A DNA stretch of 13,996 bases from Thermodesulfobacteriota bacterium (GCA_030017815.1 JASEGX010000033.1:1-13996); one strand, 5' to 3'. Numbered from the stretch's first letter, positions 1 through 8,368 are shown. The notes: generated from the letters alone by a model not told the origin. Program-made: numbers and translations.

Positions 1-50
1 ACTAAGTCCTGAGTAAATAAATACGTTACCGAATTTATGAATCGATGGAC

Positions 51-2510
51 TTAGCGGGAGAACCGTTCGATTTGAAGATTATGGCCATCCGTGAGGCAGG
101 TGATCGCCCCGTCTCGATCTGTCCGATAAATGGAGCGCCCCGTCTTCATATACCTTCCTACTACGGCAGGGTGGGGGAAAGAGAAACGGTTGAACTGCCC
201 CACGGAGAAGACGACCGCATCGGGGGCCACAGCCTGAATAAAATCCGGTGTATTCGATGTATTACTACCATGATGGGGGGTAAGAAGGACGTCAGATTTA
301 ACGACATAGCCCCGTTGCAATAGTTCACTCTCCCTGAAAGCGTCGATGTCTCCGGGGAAAAGCAGGTGTCTGCGGCCATAACTGATTCTGAGGACTAGGG
401 AACGGCGGTTGAGGAGAGCATCCTGCGCGGCCGTCGCTGCCATAGCTCCAGACGGGCCATAGACATCGACCATAACGCCGTTGATATTAAAAGCGCATCG
501 GCTGCCCGCATTAAATTCCCGGTGCGGGATGCCTTTATGCGAGACCGCTTGTTGCCAGCGGGCAAAGGCCTCTGTCTCTACCCGGTCTCCATTTGTCCAG
601 ACCTCTTTGACCTTAAAGTTATCCAACAAAAAGATAAGACCGCCTATGTGGTCAGGATGTGGATGGGTGAGCACCATGTAGTCTATAGTCTGAACCCTCT
701 TCGCCCTTAAGAAAGGCGCTATCACCCGCTCACCGATGTCAAACTGGCCGCTCAGGGTCCCGCCTCCATCAATAATCATGTTCTTTCCACCCGGGAATTG
801 CACAAGAGCGGCATTGCCCTGGCCGACATCCAGAAAGGTGGTCTTGAGCATACCGGAATGGTTTTGCTGATAAGCGTCAACCATTTTTACCACGAGAATT
901 ATGGATAGACAGGTCAGGCCACACCATCTAAATGCCTTGCGGCGGGAGACCATGGTAATGAGCAGGACCCCCGCATAAAAAAGGAGTATTTCAAACAAGT
1001 AGGGCGGCGCTACCCATAGAGAAGAAAACGGCCAGGCCGCAAAAAAATCAATAACCTTCACCATTGCGGTAAGGATCAGAGAGCCTGCCTGCAGAAACAT
1101 GTCCGCCAGTTTCAGGGAAATGGGTGACAGGGCAACGGAAATAAGTCCCAGAGGTAATACCAGCATACCTACCAGAGGGACCACAATAACGTTGGATAAG
1201 AGACCGACAATAGACAGCCGGTGAAAGTGATAGGCCACGATCGGCGCCGTACCCATGGTAGCGATGGCCGATATCAAAAACAGGCCCCATAACTTATCAA
1301 CAACCGGGAAAGGCCGCGGACGCAGCCTGGTTAAGGGGTCCTCCCTTTTTCTGCCAAGCCAATCCTGCCAGCGGGGATAGAAGAAGACTATGGAGAATAC
1401 GGCGATAAACGATAGCTGAAAAGACGGGGCATGAAGCGCCGCGGGCGAAAAAAGCAAGATGGCCCACATAGCAATGGCCAGGTTATTGTAAATATCCCAC
1501 TGCCGACTCAGTAAGACAGCGGCAAGAAACACAGATACCATGATCATAGCCCGAATAGAAGGGGGAGACATGCCGGCCATGGCCCCATAGAACAGGACTA
1601 TGGGGATAGAAAACAAAGCGGCTATTTTGAAGGCCGAAAATTTCAAGAGCAGGTAAGGGGAACGTTTTATCAGCCACATGCCAAGGGCATAAGCAACCCA
1701 GGCCACCATACCCATGTGCAGGCCGGAAATGGCCAGAATGTGAGTCACCCCGGCCCGGGTAAATGCCTCCTGCACGGGTCCGGGGATACCGCCCCTCTCG
1801 CCGATGAGAAGGGCCTTGTATAAAGAGGCCGCCAATGGGGTAGCATGGTTATCCAGAAAGTTCTGAATATGCAAACGGGAGTCTTCAATAAGGCCGGAGA
1901 GCGAAGGGCCGCTGCGACCAATAACCGTCAGAAGACGCGGGTCAGAAACCCAACCGGTAACGTAAACATCTTTGAGAGCCATACAGTTCTCAAAGTCAAA
2001 CCCCCCTGGATTTTTAAAGTTAGTTACCGGGCGCAGACTGCCCATCCATAAGAGTCGATCGCCGCAAGAAAGCCGGGCCCGCGGTCTATCCTTTAAACGC
2101 ACGAGAATGCGGCCGCTTACAGACCGTATCTCTTCCCGGGCAAGATATTGTTCGGCCCTGACCAACAATTCTGTTCTGTCGGGTAAAAAAACCGGCATCT
2201 TCTCCAGGACACCGTCCAGACGTACACTACGTCCGTCAGCCAGGGACAAAAGGTCCCGGGGTTTATTTTGCCCCGGTGAAAAAGCCCCTGCATAGAGATA
2301 ACCCAGGCACACAAAAAGTAGCCAGGACAGCAAGAGGCCGCCCTTTTCCGGTCTCTTATCCGGGGCGAGATAACTCAGATAAAACAGGACGGCCAGAAGG
2401 GCTGAAACGGCCCCCAAGGCAAAGTTCATTCCACCTCTAAACGGCAGATGATGGTTTAAGACCAGACCAATGACAAAGGCGGTGAGTAAGATGGGGAGTG
2501 GTCTGTTCAA
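51..2510 (-). CDS. comEC: ComEC/Rec2-family DNA uptake channel protein
   Basis: Inner-membrane protein expected to carry single-stranded DNA across the cytoplasmic membrane in natural transformation. At 819 residues it has the full three-part ComEC layout. An N-terminal membrane and soluble DUF4131-like part spans about 1-200. The Competence transmembrane domain spans about 225-520, with the motif ending ISGLHMG near 261-267. A C-terminal metallo-beta-lactamase-like domain spans about 555-815. In that domain the metal motif HPHPDH (616-621), DGGG (581-584), FPGD (718-721) and HHGS (746-749) are all present, so the nuclease-like domain looks intact. The start is a TTG overlapping the upstream regulator's TGA (TTGA, 4 bp), which suggests translational coupling; a purine-rich AAGAAG stretch lies just upstream. 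The next in-frame Met is residue 28, inside the first hydrophobic segment, so the TTG start is preferred. Other competence genes are not in the window, so whether the cell is transformable cannot be judged. Confidence 0.93.
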   Translation of the reverse strand: MNRPLPILLTAFVIGLVLNHHLPFRGGMNFALGAVSALLAVLFYLSYLAPDKRPEKGGLLLSWLLFVCLGYLYAGAFSPGQNKPRDLLSLADGRSVRLDGVLEKMPVFLPDRTELLVRAEQYLAREEIRSVSGRILVRLKDRPRARLSCGDRLLWMGSLRPVTNFKNPGGFDFENCMALKDVYVTGWVSDPRLLTVIGRSGPSLSGLIEDSRLHIQNFLDNHATPLAASLYKALLIGERGGIPGPVQEAFTRAGVTHILAISGLHMGMVAWVAYALGMWLIKRSPYLLLKFSAFKIAALFSIPIVLFYGAMAGMSPPSIRAMIMVSVFLAAVLLSRQWDIYNNLAIAMWAILLFSPAALHAPSFQLSFIAVFSIVFFYPRWQDWLGRKREDPLTRLRPRPFPVVDKLWGLFLISAIATMGTAPIVAYHFHRLSIVGLLSNVIVVPLVGMLVLPLGLISVALSPISLKLADMFLQAGSLILTAMVKVIDFFAAWPFSSLWVAPPYLFEILLFYAGVLLITMVSRRKAFRWCGLTCLSIILVVKMVDAYQQNHSGMLKTTFLDVGQGNAALVQFPGGKNMIIDGGGTLSGQFDIGERVIAPFLRAKRVQTIDYMVLTHPHPDHIGGLIFLLDNFKVKEVWTNGDRVETEAFARWQQAVSHKGIPHREFNAGSRCAFNINGVMVDVYGPSGAMAATAAQDALLNRRSLVLRISYGRRHLLFPGDIDAFRESELLQRGYVVKSDVLLTPHHGSNTSNTPDFIQAVAPDAVVFSVGQFNRFSFPHPAVVGRYMKTGRSIYRTDRDGAITCLTDGHNLQIERFSR

Positions 2511-2887
2511 TCACTTTCTTCTTGCACTGTGATTTTGGTTATATCTTTTCTAAATGGCCGGGCGGGTAGTTTATTAGATTCTGCTAAATAGTCCTTAATT
2601 CTGGCCTGGATCTCCTTTTCTATTCCTTCCGTCAGGTGTTCTATCTGTTTTTGCAAGGCGAGTATCTTTCTCCGCATTTCGAGAATTACCTCAATCCCGG
2701 CCGTATTTACATCCAGGTCCTGACGCAGGCGTACAATCCTGGCCAATTCTTCCATATCCTTCTCTGTAAAAACGAAACGGCCGGACTCCTTCCCGGGCTG
2801 CAGTATCCCCTCACGCACATAAAGATGTATGGTCCGGGTGCAAATCCCCAGCCGCCTGGCTACCGCGGTTATAGTATAAGTACGCAT
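2507..2887 (-). CDS. MerR-family HspR-like heat-shock regulator
   Basis: A 126-residue protein with an N-terminal MerR-type winged helix-turn-helix (about residues 4-45: ITAVARRLGI, then LYVREGIL, then the GRFVFTEKD wing). A helix follows with the DVNTAGIEVILEMRR signature (59-73), which resembles HspR, and then a charged coiled coil to about residue 100. HspR proteins repress dnaK/dnaJ-type chaperone operons by binding HAIR inverted repeats, often with DnaK as co-repressor. Here the gene starts 4 bp after the dnaJ stop and overlaps the comEC start by 4 bp, so it is mid-operon and could be autoregulatory. The ATG has a GGGGGCGG purine run upstream, inside the 3' end of dnaJ. I saw no canonical HAIR site nearby. 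The other reading is a CbpM-like modulator that binds DnaJ directly; the MerR fold is secure, the exact role is not. Confidence 0.85.
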   Translation of the reverse strand: MRTYTITAVARRLGICTRTIHLYVREGILQPGKESGRFVFTEKDMEELARIVRLRQDLDVNTAGIEVILEMRRKILALQKQIEHLTEGIEKEIQARIKDYLAESNKLPARPFRKDITKITVQEESD

Positions 2888-2891
2888 TTCT

Positions 2892-3980
2892 TTATTTGCC
2901 GCCCCCTTTTTTGACCGCCATGCCCTCCTTAAGTTCGCGGAACAGGGCCTCTGAACGGCTATCCAGGTGGCGGGGGATAGCCACTTCGATCTCTACAAAT
3001 TGATCCCCCCGTGCTCCTCCTTTGAGCGCAGGCACACCCTTTCCTTTGAGCCGAAACTTCTGCCCGTTTTGCGTCCCGGACGGCACGGTCATTTCCACCC
3101 GGCCATAGAGTGTATCTACAGAGACCCTTCCTCCGAGGACAGCCGTGAAAAGATCAATCGTTGTCTTAACCTGGATATTATTACCTGCACGTTGGAAGAC
3201 AGGGTCGGGTCTAACCTTGATTTCAATATAAAGATCGCCTGGCGGACCGCCATCATATCCGGTATATCCCTTACCGGCCAGCCTGATCCTGGAGCCGTTA
3301 TCCACTCCTGCGGGTATGTTCACGTCAAAGCGCTTCTCTGTTCTCACCGTGCCCATCCCGTGACAAACCGGGCAACCCCTTGTGTTGATACGCCCGCTGC
3401 CGCCGCAACGGCCGCAGGTCGTAACTACACGCACCGCTCCTTTCCGGCTCGCTTTTTGCCCGCTCCCTTTGCAATCAGGACATGTCTCACCGCTATAGGG
3501 ATCAATGCCGTTCCCTGCGCATTTTTTGCATGGCTCCTCTTGGGCCAGGCCAACCTGGGTTTTTGTCCCAAAAACTGCGTCGCGGAATCCCACTTCCAGA
3601 ACAGTATGAAGATCATCACCCCGCATTGGTTGGGGGCGATAAGAAGCCTTTTCTCCAAAGAGATTTTCAAAGATAGAACTGAAACCCCCTCCGGACTCCG
3701 AGGTAAACCGGCCGAAATCAAATACCCTCTCTCCGCCCGGATAGGTATAGCTATAGGAAGAAGCGGCGCTTCTCAGGCGGTCATATTCAGCCTTTTTTTC
3801 CGGCCGGCCGAGGATATCGTAGGCCTCGCTGATTTCTTTAAATTTTGTCTCTGCCTCTTTATCACCGGGGTTGACATCCGGGTGGTACTTGCGCGCCAGC
3901 TTGCGGTAGGCCTTTTTGATCTCTTCATCCGTGGCCTCGGGTTTTACCCCCAGGATGTCGTACAGGTCTTTTTGGATCAT
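2892..3980 (-). CDS. dnaJ: Chaperone protein DnaJ (type I Hsp40)
   Basis: Co-chaperone that stimulates the DnaK ATPase and hands it unfolded clients in the cytoplasm. It has 362 residues in the order expected of a type I Hsp40. The J domain spans 1-70 with HPD at 33-35. A short Gly/Phe-rich linker covers about 80-110. The zinc-binding region has four CxxCxGxG-type repeats with cysteines 151/154, 167/170, 189/192 and 203/206. C-terminal substrate-binding beta domains run from about 215 to 345. All metal ligands are present. The start ATG has a GGAAGG stretch upstream. It is first in a run with the HspR-like gene and comEC; dnaK and grpE are not in the window, so this may be a second DnaJ (CbpA-like in context) or the main one with dnaK elsewhere. 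A candidate promoter lies at the edge of the upstream inverted repeat. Confidence 0.95.
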   Translation of the reverse strand: MIQKDLYDILGVKPEATDEEIKKAYRKLARKYHPDVNPGDKEAETKFKEISEAYDILGRPEKKAEYDRLRSAASSYSYTYPGGERVFDFGRFTSESGGGFSSIFENLFGEKASYRPQPMRGDDLHTVLEVGFRDAVFGTKTQVGLAQEEPCKKCAGNGIDPYSGETCPDCKGSGQKASRKGAVRVVTTCGRCGGSGRINTRGCPVCHGMGTVRTEKRFDVNIPAGVDNGSRIRLAGKGYTGYDGGPPGDLYIEIKVRPDPVFQRAGNNIQVKTTIDLFTAVLGGRVSVDTLYGRVEMTVPSGTQNGQKFRLKGKGVPALKGGARGDQFVEIEVAIPRHLDSRSEALFRELKEGMAVKKGGGK

Positions 3981-4018
3981 GGGTTATGGGCCTTCCATCA
4001 GCTCCCAGGAATAGTTAG

Positions 4019-4047
4019 TTTATAACTACTCAGGTTCAAAGTTCCAA
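4019..4047 (-). promoter_or_regulatory. Candidate sigma70-type promoter for dnaJ
   Basis: On the minus strand a TTGGAA box (4042-4047) is followed after exactly 17 bases by TATAAA (4019-4024), about 40 bp upstream of the dnaJ ATG. The -35 box lies inside a degenerate heptad of the inverted repeat and the -10 box straddles the repeat's edge, so the repeat would contribute the promoter. Matches are 4/6 and 5/6. This is sequence resemblance only, and a heat-shock sigma factor could use a different site. Confidence 0.35.
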
Positions 4048-4141
4048 GGTTCACAGTTCAAGGTTAGAGAGCGATGAAGATTGATAGGAGAAGCGAAAAG
4101 TAGCCAACCGTGAACCGTGAACCTGACAACCTGAGTAGTTA
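4023..4141. repeat. Inverted repeat element built of AGGTTCA-like heptads
   Basis: A 14-bp perfect inverted repeat (4023-4036, TAACTACTCAGGTT, against 4128-4141) encloses a second imperfect pair (4049-4066 against 4106-4123, 16 of 18 matching) made of degenerate GGTTCAC/AGTTCAA units. A non-repeated centre lies at about 4067-4105. The right end lies 2 bp from the cpoB stop codon. No coding potential or clear target-site duplication is visible. It looks like a dispersed REP or MITE-type element; a structured 3'/5' UTR is the other reading. Confidence 0.7.
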
Positions 4142-4143
4142 CC

Positions 4144-5046
4144 TTACTTCTTACCCCACTTTTTGAGATTGGCGCGCGCTGCCTCGGCCTGCTCACTCTT
4201 GGGATATTCTTCGATCAATTTTTCCATGAGGAACCTGGCCGTTTTTGTGTCCCCGAGATGATGAAAGGCCAGTCCCTGTTTCAGTAAGGCGGCGGAAACC
4301 TTAGGTCCTTTATGTTCACGGACGACCTTTTCATATTCTAAGATAGCCTCTTCATAGCGCTCCTGCTGGTAATAACATTCTCCCAGCCAATACCCGGCAT
4401 TGCCGGCCAATTCAGAATCGGGGTATTCCTTTAAAAAAGCCCTGAACTTCTCTATAGCCTGCCTGTACGCATTTTCTTTATAAAGCTTGTAGGCCTCATC
4501 ATAATCTTCCTTTGCCGATTTCTGGACTTTTATCTTTGGCTTTTCCACGGCAATCGCCTGCTTGGTCACTGCCGGCGTGTCGCTTTTTACCTCTTTACCG
4601 GCAGTCTTGTCCTCATGTGAAACATTTTTCTCCAGATCGGCTATCCTGGCCTGAAGACTGTTTATCTGGTCAGAGAGTTTTTGCATCTTTTCGGCTAAGA
4701 CCTTATCTTCCACCTCGCTCCGGCCTGTTAACTCCTGCCATCGATTTTCCTGCCGTTCTATCCTGTCCTGCAGGCGCATCATCTCCATTTTGATATCCTC
4801 AAGCTGTATCCCCATATCGGCCTGTTTCTTGCTTATAACTTCCATAGACTTAACTGTATCTATGCTTCTCAGCCCTTCTTTCATTTTAGAGACCTGCTCT
4901 TGCAGGCCGCTAATCTCTTTATAGACTTCGCCCGTCTGCCTGCTCAAGACATTGATCTTATCATTTAATATGAGGACATCTTCCTGCACGGCGCAGGCGC
5001 TCAAGATCATCACCATACTCATAAAGACAAAAGTGAACCATTTCAT
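4144..5046 (-). CDS. cpoB: Tol-Pal system protein CpoB/YbgF, lipoprotein form
   Basis: Periplasmic coordinator of the Tol machine with envelope and septal peptidoglycan synthesis. It has 300 residues. The N-terminus is a lipoprotein signal with lipobox LSAC, predicting lipidation at Cys18, whereas the E. coli protein is soluble. A long coiled coil covers about 22-140, the trimerisation region in this family. A Lys-rich linker follows to about 177, then a TPR domain (about 178-296) with repeats beginning DYDEAYKLY, AGYWLGECYY and AALLKQGLAF. The ATG has a good Shine-Dalgarno (AAAGGGG) and lies 15 bp after the tolB stop, last in the operon. In most operons of this type pal sits between tolB and this gene; here nothing does. 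The lipid anchor could give CpoB the outer-membrane attachment that Pal normally provides, but that is inference. Confidence 0.92.
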   Translation of the reverse strand: MKWFTFVFMSMVMILSACAVQEDVLILNDKINVLSRQTGEVYKEISGLQEQVSKMKEGLRSIDTVKSMEVISKKQADMGIQLEDIKMEMMRLQDRIERQENRWQELTGRSEVEDKVLAEKMQKLSDQINSLQARIADLEKNVSHEDKTAGKEVKSDTPAVTKQAIAVEKPKIKVQKSAKEDYDEAYKLYKENAYRQAIEKFRAFLKEYPDSELAGNAGYWLGECYYQQERYEEAILEYEKVVREHKGPKVSAALLKQGLAFHHLGDTKTARFLMEKLIEEYPKSEQAEAARANLKKWGKK

Positions 5047-5061
5047 AATGTTGTACCCCTT

Positions 5062-6348
5062 TCAGTTAAGCCGGCGTGACCAGCAGGGTTGTGTCTGGAC
5101 GCCGGCATTGTTTATAATCCTACGTTGGCCGCTACCATCGGAAAACATGACAAAAAGCTGCGTCTCCCCGCCCCGGTTGGAACTGAAGACTATCTGCCGG
5201 CTATCCGGCGACCAGGAGGGACATTCGTTATTTCCGGCGTTACCGGTCAATTGTGTTACCTTACCGCCTTGGACATCAATAGTATAGATGTCAAAATGCC
5301 GGCCTTTCATGCCGTTGTAGGCGATACAATCACCGCGGGGCGACCAGTCCGGAGCCGTATTATAAGATCCATCAAAGGTCAGGCGACGCGTATGCATACT
5401 TTGCAGGTCAAGGATATATATCTGCGGTGAGCCGGAGGAATCAGAGACATAGGCCAATTGTTTACCATCCGGTGACCAGGTGGGCGAGACGTTTATTCCC
5501 CAGTTATTAGTCAGGCGCCGGATAATACTGCCCTGGCGATCGATAAGATAAAGCTGCGAATTGCTCCCGTCTTTGGTCAGCGCAACCGCCAGTAATTTAC
5601 CATCCGGTGACCAGGCCGGCGAGACATTGATACCTTTAAAGTCTGCCAGTCGCCAGCTTTTCCCGGTATAGAGATTTTTAATGTAAAGGATAGGTCTTCC
5701 CTCCTGGTAAGAGGTATAAACCATCTCCTCAGCATCAGGAGAAAACCTTGGAGAAAGGACAATAGAACGTTCCGAGGTGATACGGCGCGCATTCTCTCCA
5801 TCAAAGTCGGCTACATATATTTCTTTATAGCTATCCTTAGCACAGACAAAGGCTATTTTAGACTGGCTTATGCCGGGTTCGCCGGTCAGGACCTGAATAA
5901 CCACATCACAGAAGCGATGAAGCATGGCCCGATAATTTGTCATTTCCCCTTCGTAGCGACGACCAAGGGCTATCTTGCCTTCTGCCACATCAATCAGCAC
6001 CATTTCAAGCACCAGCCGGTCACCGGCACTTTTAAAGTTGCCCTTAATAACAAACTCGGCTCCCAGGGCGCTCCAATCGGAGGTATCACTACCGCCATAA
6101 ATGTCCGGATCAATGGCGGTAAAAATGCCATGAAAGACAAGGGCATTGGTAAGAGTATCAGAGAATTTTTTACCTGCCTCCAGGCTGCCCGTCGCCCCGG
6201 CCAGCGGACGAAAATAAGGAACTGCGATAGAAATTTTCCGGGTTTGAGGCGAAGTGATATCTATGTAAATCCTCGCGTAGGCATGGCCCGCGGCCAATAA
6301 CCATCCGGCGAGCATAAGGGCTATAAAACGTTTAAGTCTATGTTCCAT
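5062..6348 (-). CDS. tolB: Tol-Pal system protein TolB
   Basis: Periplasmic component of the Tol envelope-constriction machine, known to bind Pal and TolA. It has 428 residues, close to the family norm. A Sec signal peptide ends at AYA (about residue 25). The TolB N-terminal domain covers about 26-160. A six-bladed beta propeller follows, with WSPDG-type PD40 repeats visible as SPRFSPDAE, SPAWSPDGK, SPTWSPDGK, APDWSPRGD, CPSWSPDSR and a final QPCWS. It is intact and in frame. The ATG lies 5 bp downstream of the tolA stop with an AGGGGAT Shine-Dalgarno inside the tolA end, so coupled translation is likely. Its usual partner gene pal is not next to it. Confidence 0.96.
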   Translation of the reverse strand: MEHRLKRFIALMLAGWLLAAGHAYARIYIDITSPQTRKISIAVPYFRPLAGATGSLEAGKKFSDTLTNALVFHGIFTAIDPDIYGGSDTSDWSALGAEFVIKGNFKSAGDRLVLEMVLIDVAEGKIALGRRYEGEMTNYRAMLHRFCDVVIQVLTGEPGISQSKIAFVCAKDSYKEIYVADFDGENARRITSERSIVLSPRFSPDAEEMVYTSYQEGRPILYIKNLYTGKSWRLADFKGINVSPAWSPDGKLLAVALTKDGSNSQLYLIDRQGSIIRRLTNNWGINVSPTWSPDGKQLAYVSDSSGSPQIYILDLQSMHTRRLTFDGSYNTAPDWSPRGDCIAYNGMKGRHFDIYTIDVQGGKVTQLTGNAGNNECPSWSPDSRQIVFSSNRGGETQLFVMFSDGSGQRRIINNAGVQTQPCWSRRLN

Positions 6349-6353
6349 ATAGA

Positions 6354-7175
6354 TTATCCCCTGTCTTTTGGACGAAACCGGACACCTATCTCCAGAACCG
6401 ACTCTCTAATCTCCGGCGGTAAAGGTGAAAATGGGCTGGAGAGGTGCACTGCACGCATAGCAGAATTATCCAGGTAGATATTTCCGGACCTCTTCTCCAG
6501 CCAGGCGCTTTGGATGCCCCCGTTTTTATAAATACGCATCACGACGATCGTCTCCAGATCTTTATGTCTTAACAGATTTGGCGGAACGATCCAGTTGCTG
6601 CTTATTTTATCCCAAACCAGCCCCAGGTATATATTCAAAATGGATGCCCCGGCCTGTTCACTGCCCCCGGCGACCGGCGTACGCGCCTCAATTGCTCCGC
6701 CCTCCCGGCCGATCTTTTCCCGAATACCGGCCAGGGCTTTTTTCATATCTGGAGAGCCCTGCTGCCCGGCCTGTTTTCTTAATTTGTCCAGAGTGGTTTT
6801 AAGATATTCTTCACGTTGTATCTCTTTCCTCTGTTCGCTTTCGCGTTTTAAGGCCAGGGACTTTATCTTTTCTTCATATTGTTGCGATAACTTCTCGTTG
6901 GCCAATACCTTCTTATTGACAACCTTTTTCCCCGCAGCCTCAATGCCTGTATCCTTAGCGCTCACAGATTTAGACTGAACGGGATACCTGGCCGGCAAAG
7001 GAGCGCCAACCAGGCGTACGCTGTAAACAGGCGTTAGATGGTAACGTCGCGGGAAAAGAGTCATGGGAAGCACGGCCAGCAGAAAAATAAGGAGATGCAA
7101 AACCAGAGAGAAGATCAGCGGATAAGTCCATTCCCGCGGCGGGGTTCTATCGTCACATATTGACCATGGATTCAT
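6354..7175 (-). CDS. tolA: TolA/TonB-type energy-coupling protein
   Basis: Inner-membrane link between the TolQR motor and the outer-membrane side. It has 273 residues: a short cytoplasmic N-terminus, one transmembrane helix (about 19-40, rich in Leu/Ile/Phe), a Lys/Glu/Gln-rich helical stretch (about 70-150), and a C-terminal TonB/TolA-like domain from about 178 (starting GLVWDKISSNW) to the end. The start overlaps the tolR stop by 4 bp (ATGA). The C-terminal domain reads more like the TonB C-terminal family than E. coli TolA, and the helical domain is short compared with E. coli. Operon position and architecture make TolA the best call; TonB for an ExbBD pair is the alternative, less likely with tolB next door. 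Confidence 0.88.
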   Translation of the reverse strand: MNPWSICDDRTPPREWTYPLIFSLVLHLLIFLLAVLPMTLFPRRYHLTPVYSVRLVGAPLPARYPVQSKSVSAKDTGIEAAGKKVVNKKVLANEKLSQQYEEKIKSLALKRESEQRKEIQREEYLKTTLDKLRKQAGQQGSPDMKKALAGIREKIGREGGAIEARTPVAGGSEQAGASILNIYLGLVWDKISSNWIVPPNLLRHKDLETIVVMRIYKNGGIQSAWLEKRSGNIYLDNSAMRAVHLSSPFSPLPPEIRESVLEIGVRFRPKDRG

Positions 7176-7585
7176 TTTTTTTCTTCTAAAGGTTCTGTCA
7201 CCATACCCAATTTTTCAATGCCCGCCGCTCTTATTTGGGCCATAATCTCCACCACGAGGCCATAGGGGACAGACCGGTCGGCTCTGAGCAGGACCTCGCG
7301 GCCTGCCGCCGTCTCCTTAAGATGCTGCATGTACTTCTTAATTTGAGGCTGTGGTATCCGGGCATTATTAACAAAGATATCTTTATTTCTATCGATGGTT
7401 ATAACTATGTTTTCCTCTTTATTGTCTATAGCCCGGGCGGTGGTCTTTGGCAATTCCACGTCCATGCCCTGAATCATCATAGGTGCCGCTACCATAAAAA
7501 TTATCAGGAGTACAAGCATTACATCTACCAGAGGGGTTACGTTAATTTCGGAAAGGAGTCTTTTGTCGTTACCGCCTAGCTCCAT
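7172..7585 (-). CDS. tolR: Tol system motor protein TolR (ExbD/TolR family)
   Basis: Inner-membrane proton-channel partner of TolQ. The 137-residue protein has a single N-terminal transmembrane helix (about 16-36, after INVTPLVD) holding the Asp at position 21 that matches the family's essential proton-carrying Asp (D23 in E. coli TolR). A periplasmic ExbD-like domain of about 90 residues follows. The ATG is preceded by an excellent Shine-Dalgarno (AAAAGGAGG) and lies 4 bp after the tolQ stop. The end overlaps the tolA start. Confidence 0.95.
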   Translation of the reverse strand: MELGGNDKRLLSEINVTPLVDVMLVLLIIFMVAAPMMIQGMDVELPKTTARAIDNKEENIVITIDRNKDIFVNNARIPQPQIKKYMQHLKETAAGREVLLRADRSVPYGLVVEIMAQIRAAGIEKLGMVTEPLEEKK

Positions 7586-7589
7586 ACGA

Positions 7590-8345
7590 TTAATCCTCCT
7601 TTTTAGAAACCCTGGCAGATCCGCTCCTGCCCGCCGGGCGGTGTATATATTCCCTTTCTACAAGATTTGAAAAGTCATTGGCAAAACTTTGCATATCCGA
7701 TTCTATCTTACGGATGATATTAACGTAATAGTTAAAGGCTATAACAGCCGGTATGGCTGCGGCCAGGCCGGCGGCCGTGGCAATCAGGGCTTCAGAGATT
7801 CCAGGGGCAACAGTGGCCAGATTGGCAGAGCCGCGCAATCCTATGCCGCGGAAGGCAGACATAATCCCCCATACAGTACCGAACAGACCAATAAAAGGGG
7901 CCGTGCTGCCGGTAGTAGCCAGAAAAGAAAGAACCTTGCTGAGTCTGCTTACTTCATTACTAATAGCCTTATGAAGGGCGCGCTCTATGTTTTCCATGCA
8001 GGCTATGTTTCCCCCGGCGCTGATTTTTTTTATTTCCAGGTTCTTTACCTCAGGGTCACTACCCGGCTTTCCAAACTTCAATAATTCCCCATATCCGATA
8101 CGAAAGACCTCGGCGATAGACGAATTTTTAAGATTTTTGGTATTAATATAGGCATCTGCCAGCGTGCGACTTTTCCAGAACGTTTCCAGAAAAATATTTG
8201 ATTCTTGCCTGGTGCGGCGCAGGAGGAGAAATTTTTTATAGACAATTGCCCAGGTAACGACGGACATAACGCACAGCAACAACAAAATAAATTTTACCAT
8301 CAGGCCGGCTTCACGGATTATCTGGACGATACTCCCATCAGGCAT
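7590..8345 (-). CDS. tolQ: Tol system motor protein TolQ (MotA/TolQ/ExbB family)
   Basis: Inner-membrane stator-like subunit that uses proton-motive force to energise TolA. The 251-residue protein has three hydrophobic helices (about 16-38, 138-162 and 176-200). The second and third carry the family pore motifs (GLFGTVWGIMSAF near 153-165; GISEALIATAAGLAAAIPA near 182-200). It is first in the operon. The ATG has an AAAGGGG Shine-Dalgarno about 10 bases upstream, and a TATAAT box sits 24 bp before the start. Family and order are clear; ExbB is the only alternative and the neighbours argue against it. Confidence 0.96.
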   Translation of the reverse strand: MPDGSIVQIIREAGLMVKFILLLLCVMSVVTWAIVYKKFLLLRRTRQESNIFLETFWKSRTLADAYINTKNLKNSSIAEVFRIGYGELLKFGKPGSDPEVKNLEIKKISAGGNIACMENIERALHKAISNEVSRLSKVLSFLATTGSTAPFIGLFGTVWGIMSAFRGIGLRGSANLATVAPGISEALIATAAGLAAAIPAVIAFNYYVNIIRKIESDMQSFANDFSNLVEREYIHRPAGRSGSARVSKKED

Positions 8346-8368
8346 GGAAATTTACCCCTTTAAAAGGT

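Noticed and set aside
1..50. Possible promoter or gene start left of comEC
   Set aside because: The 50 bases hold only short AT-rich sequence with no box pair, hairpin or open frame I could support.
2967..4025. A 352-codon open frame on the plus strand opposite dnaJ
   Set aside because: It lies antisense to a fully supported DnaJ, has no recognisable domains and no ribosome site; its openness follows from the codon use of dnaJ.
4028..4136. ACTCAGG and CCTGAGT in the repeat arms as HspR HAIR half-sites
   Set aside because: The order is reversed and the spacing is about 100 bp instead of 7; each half also has a mismatch. They are better explained as repeat ends.
4023..4141. CRISPR-like array in the repeated heptads
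   Set aside because: The units are about 7 bp, degenerate, inverted rather than direct, and have no spacers.
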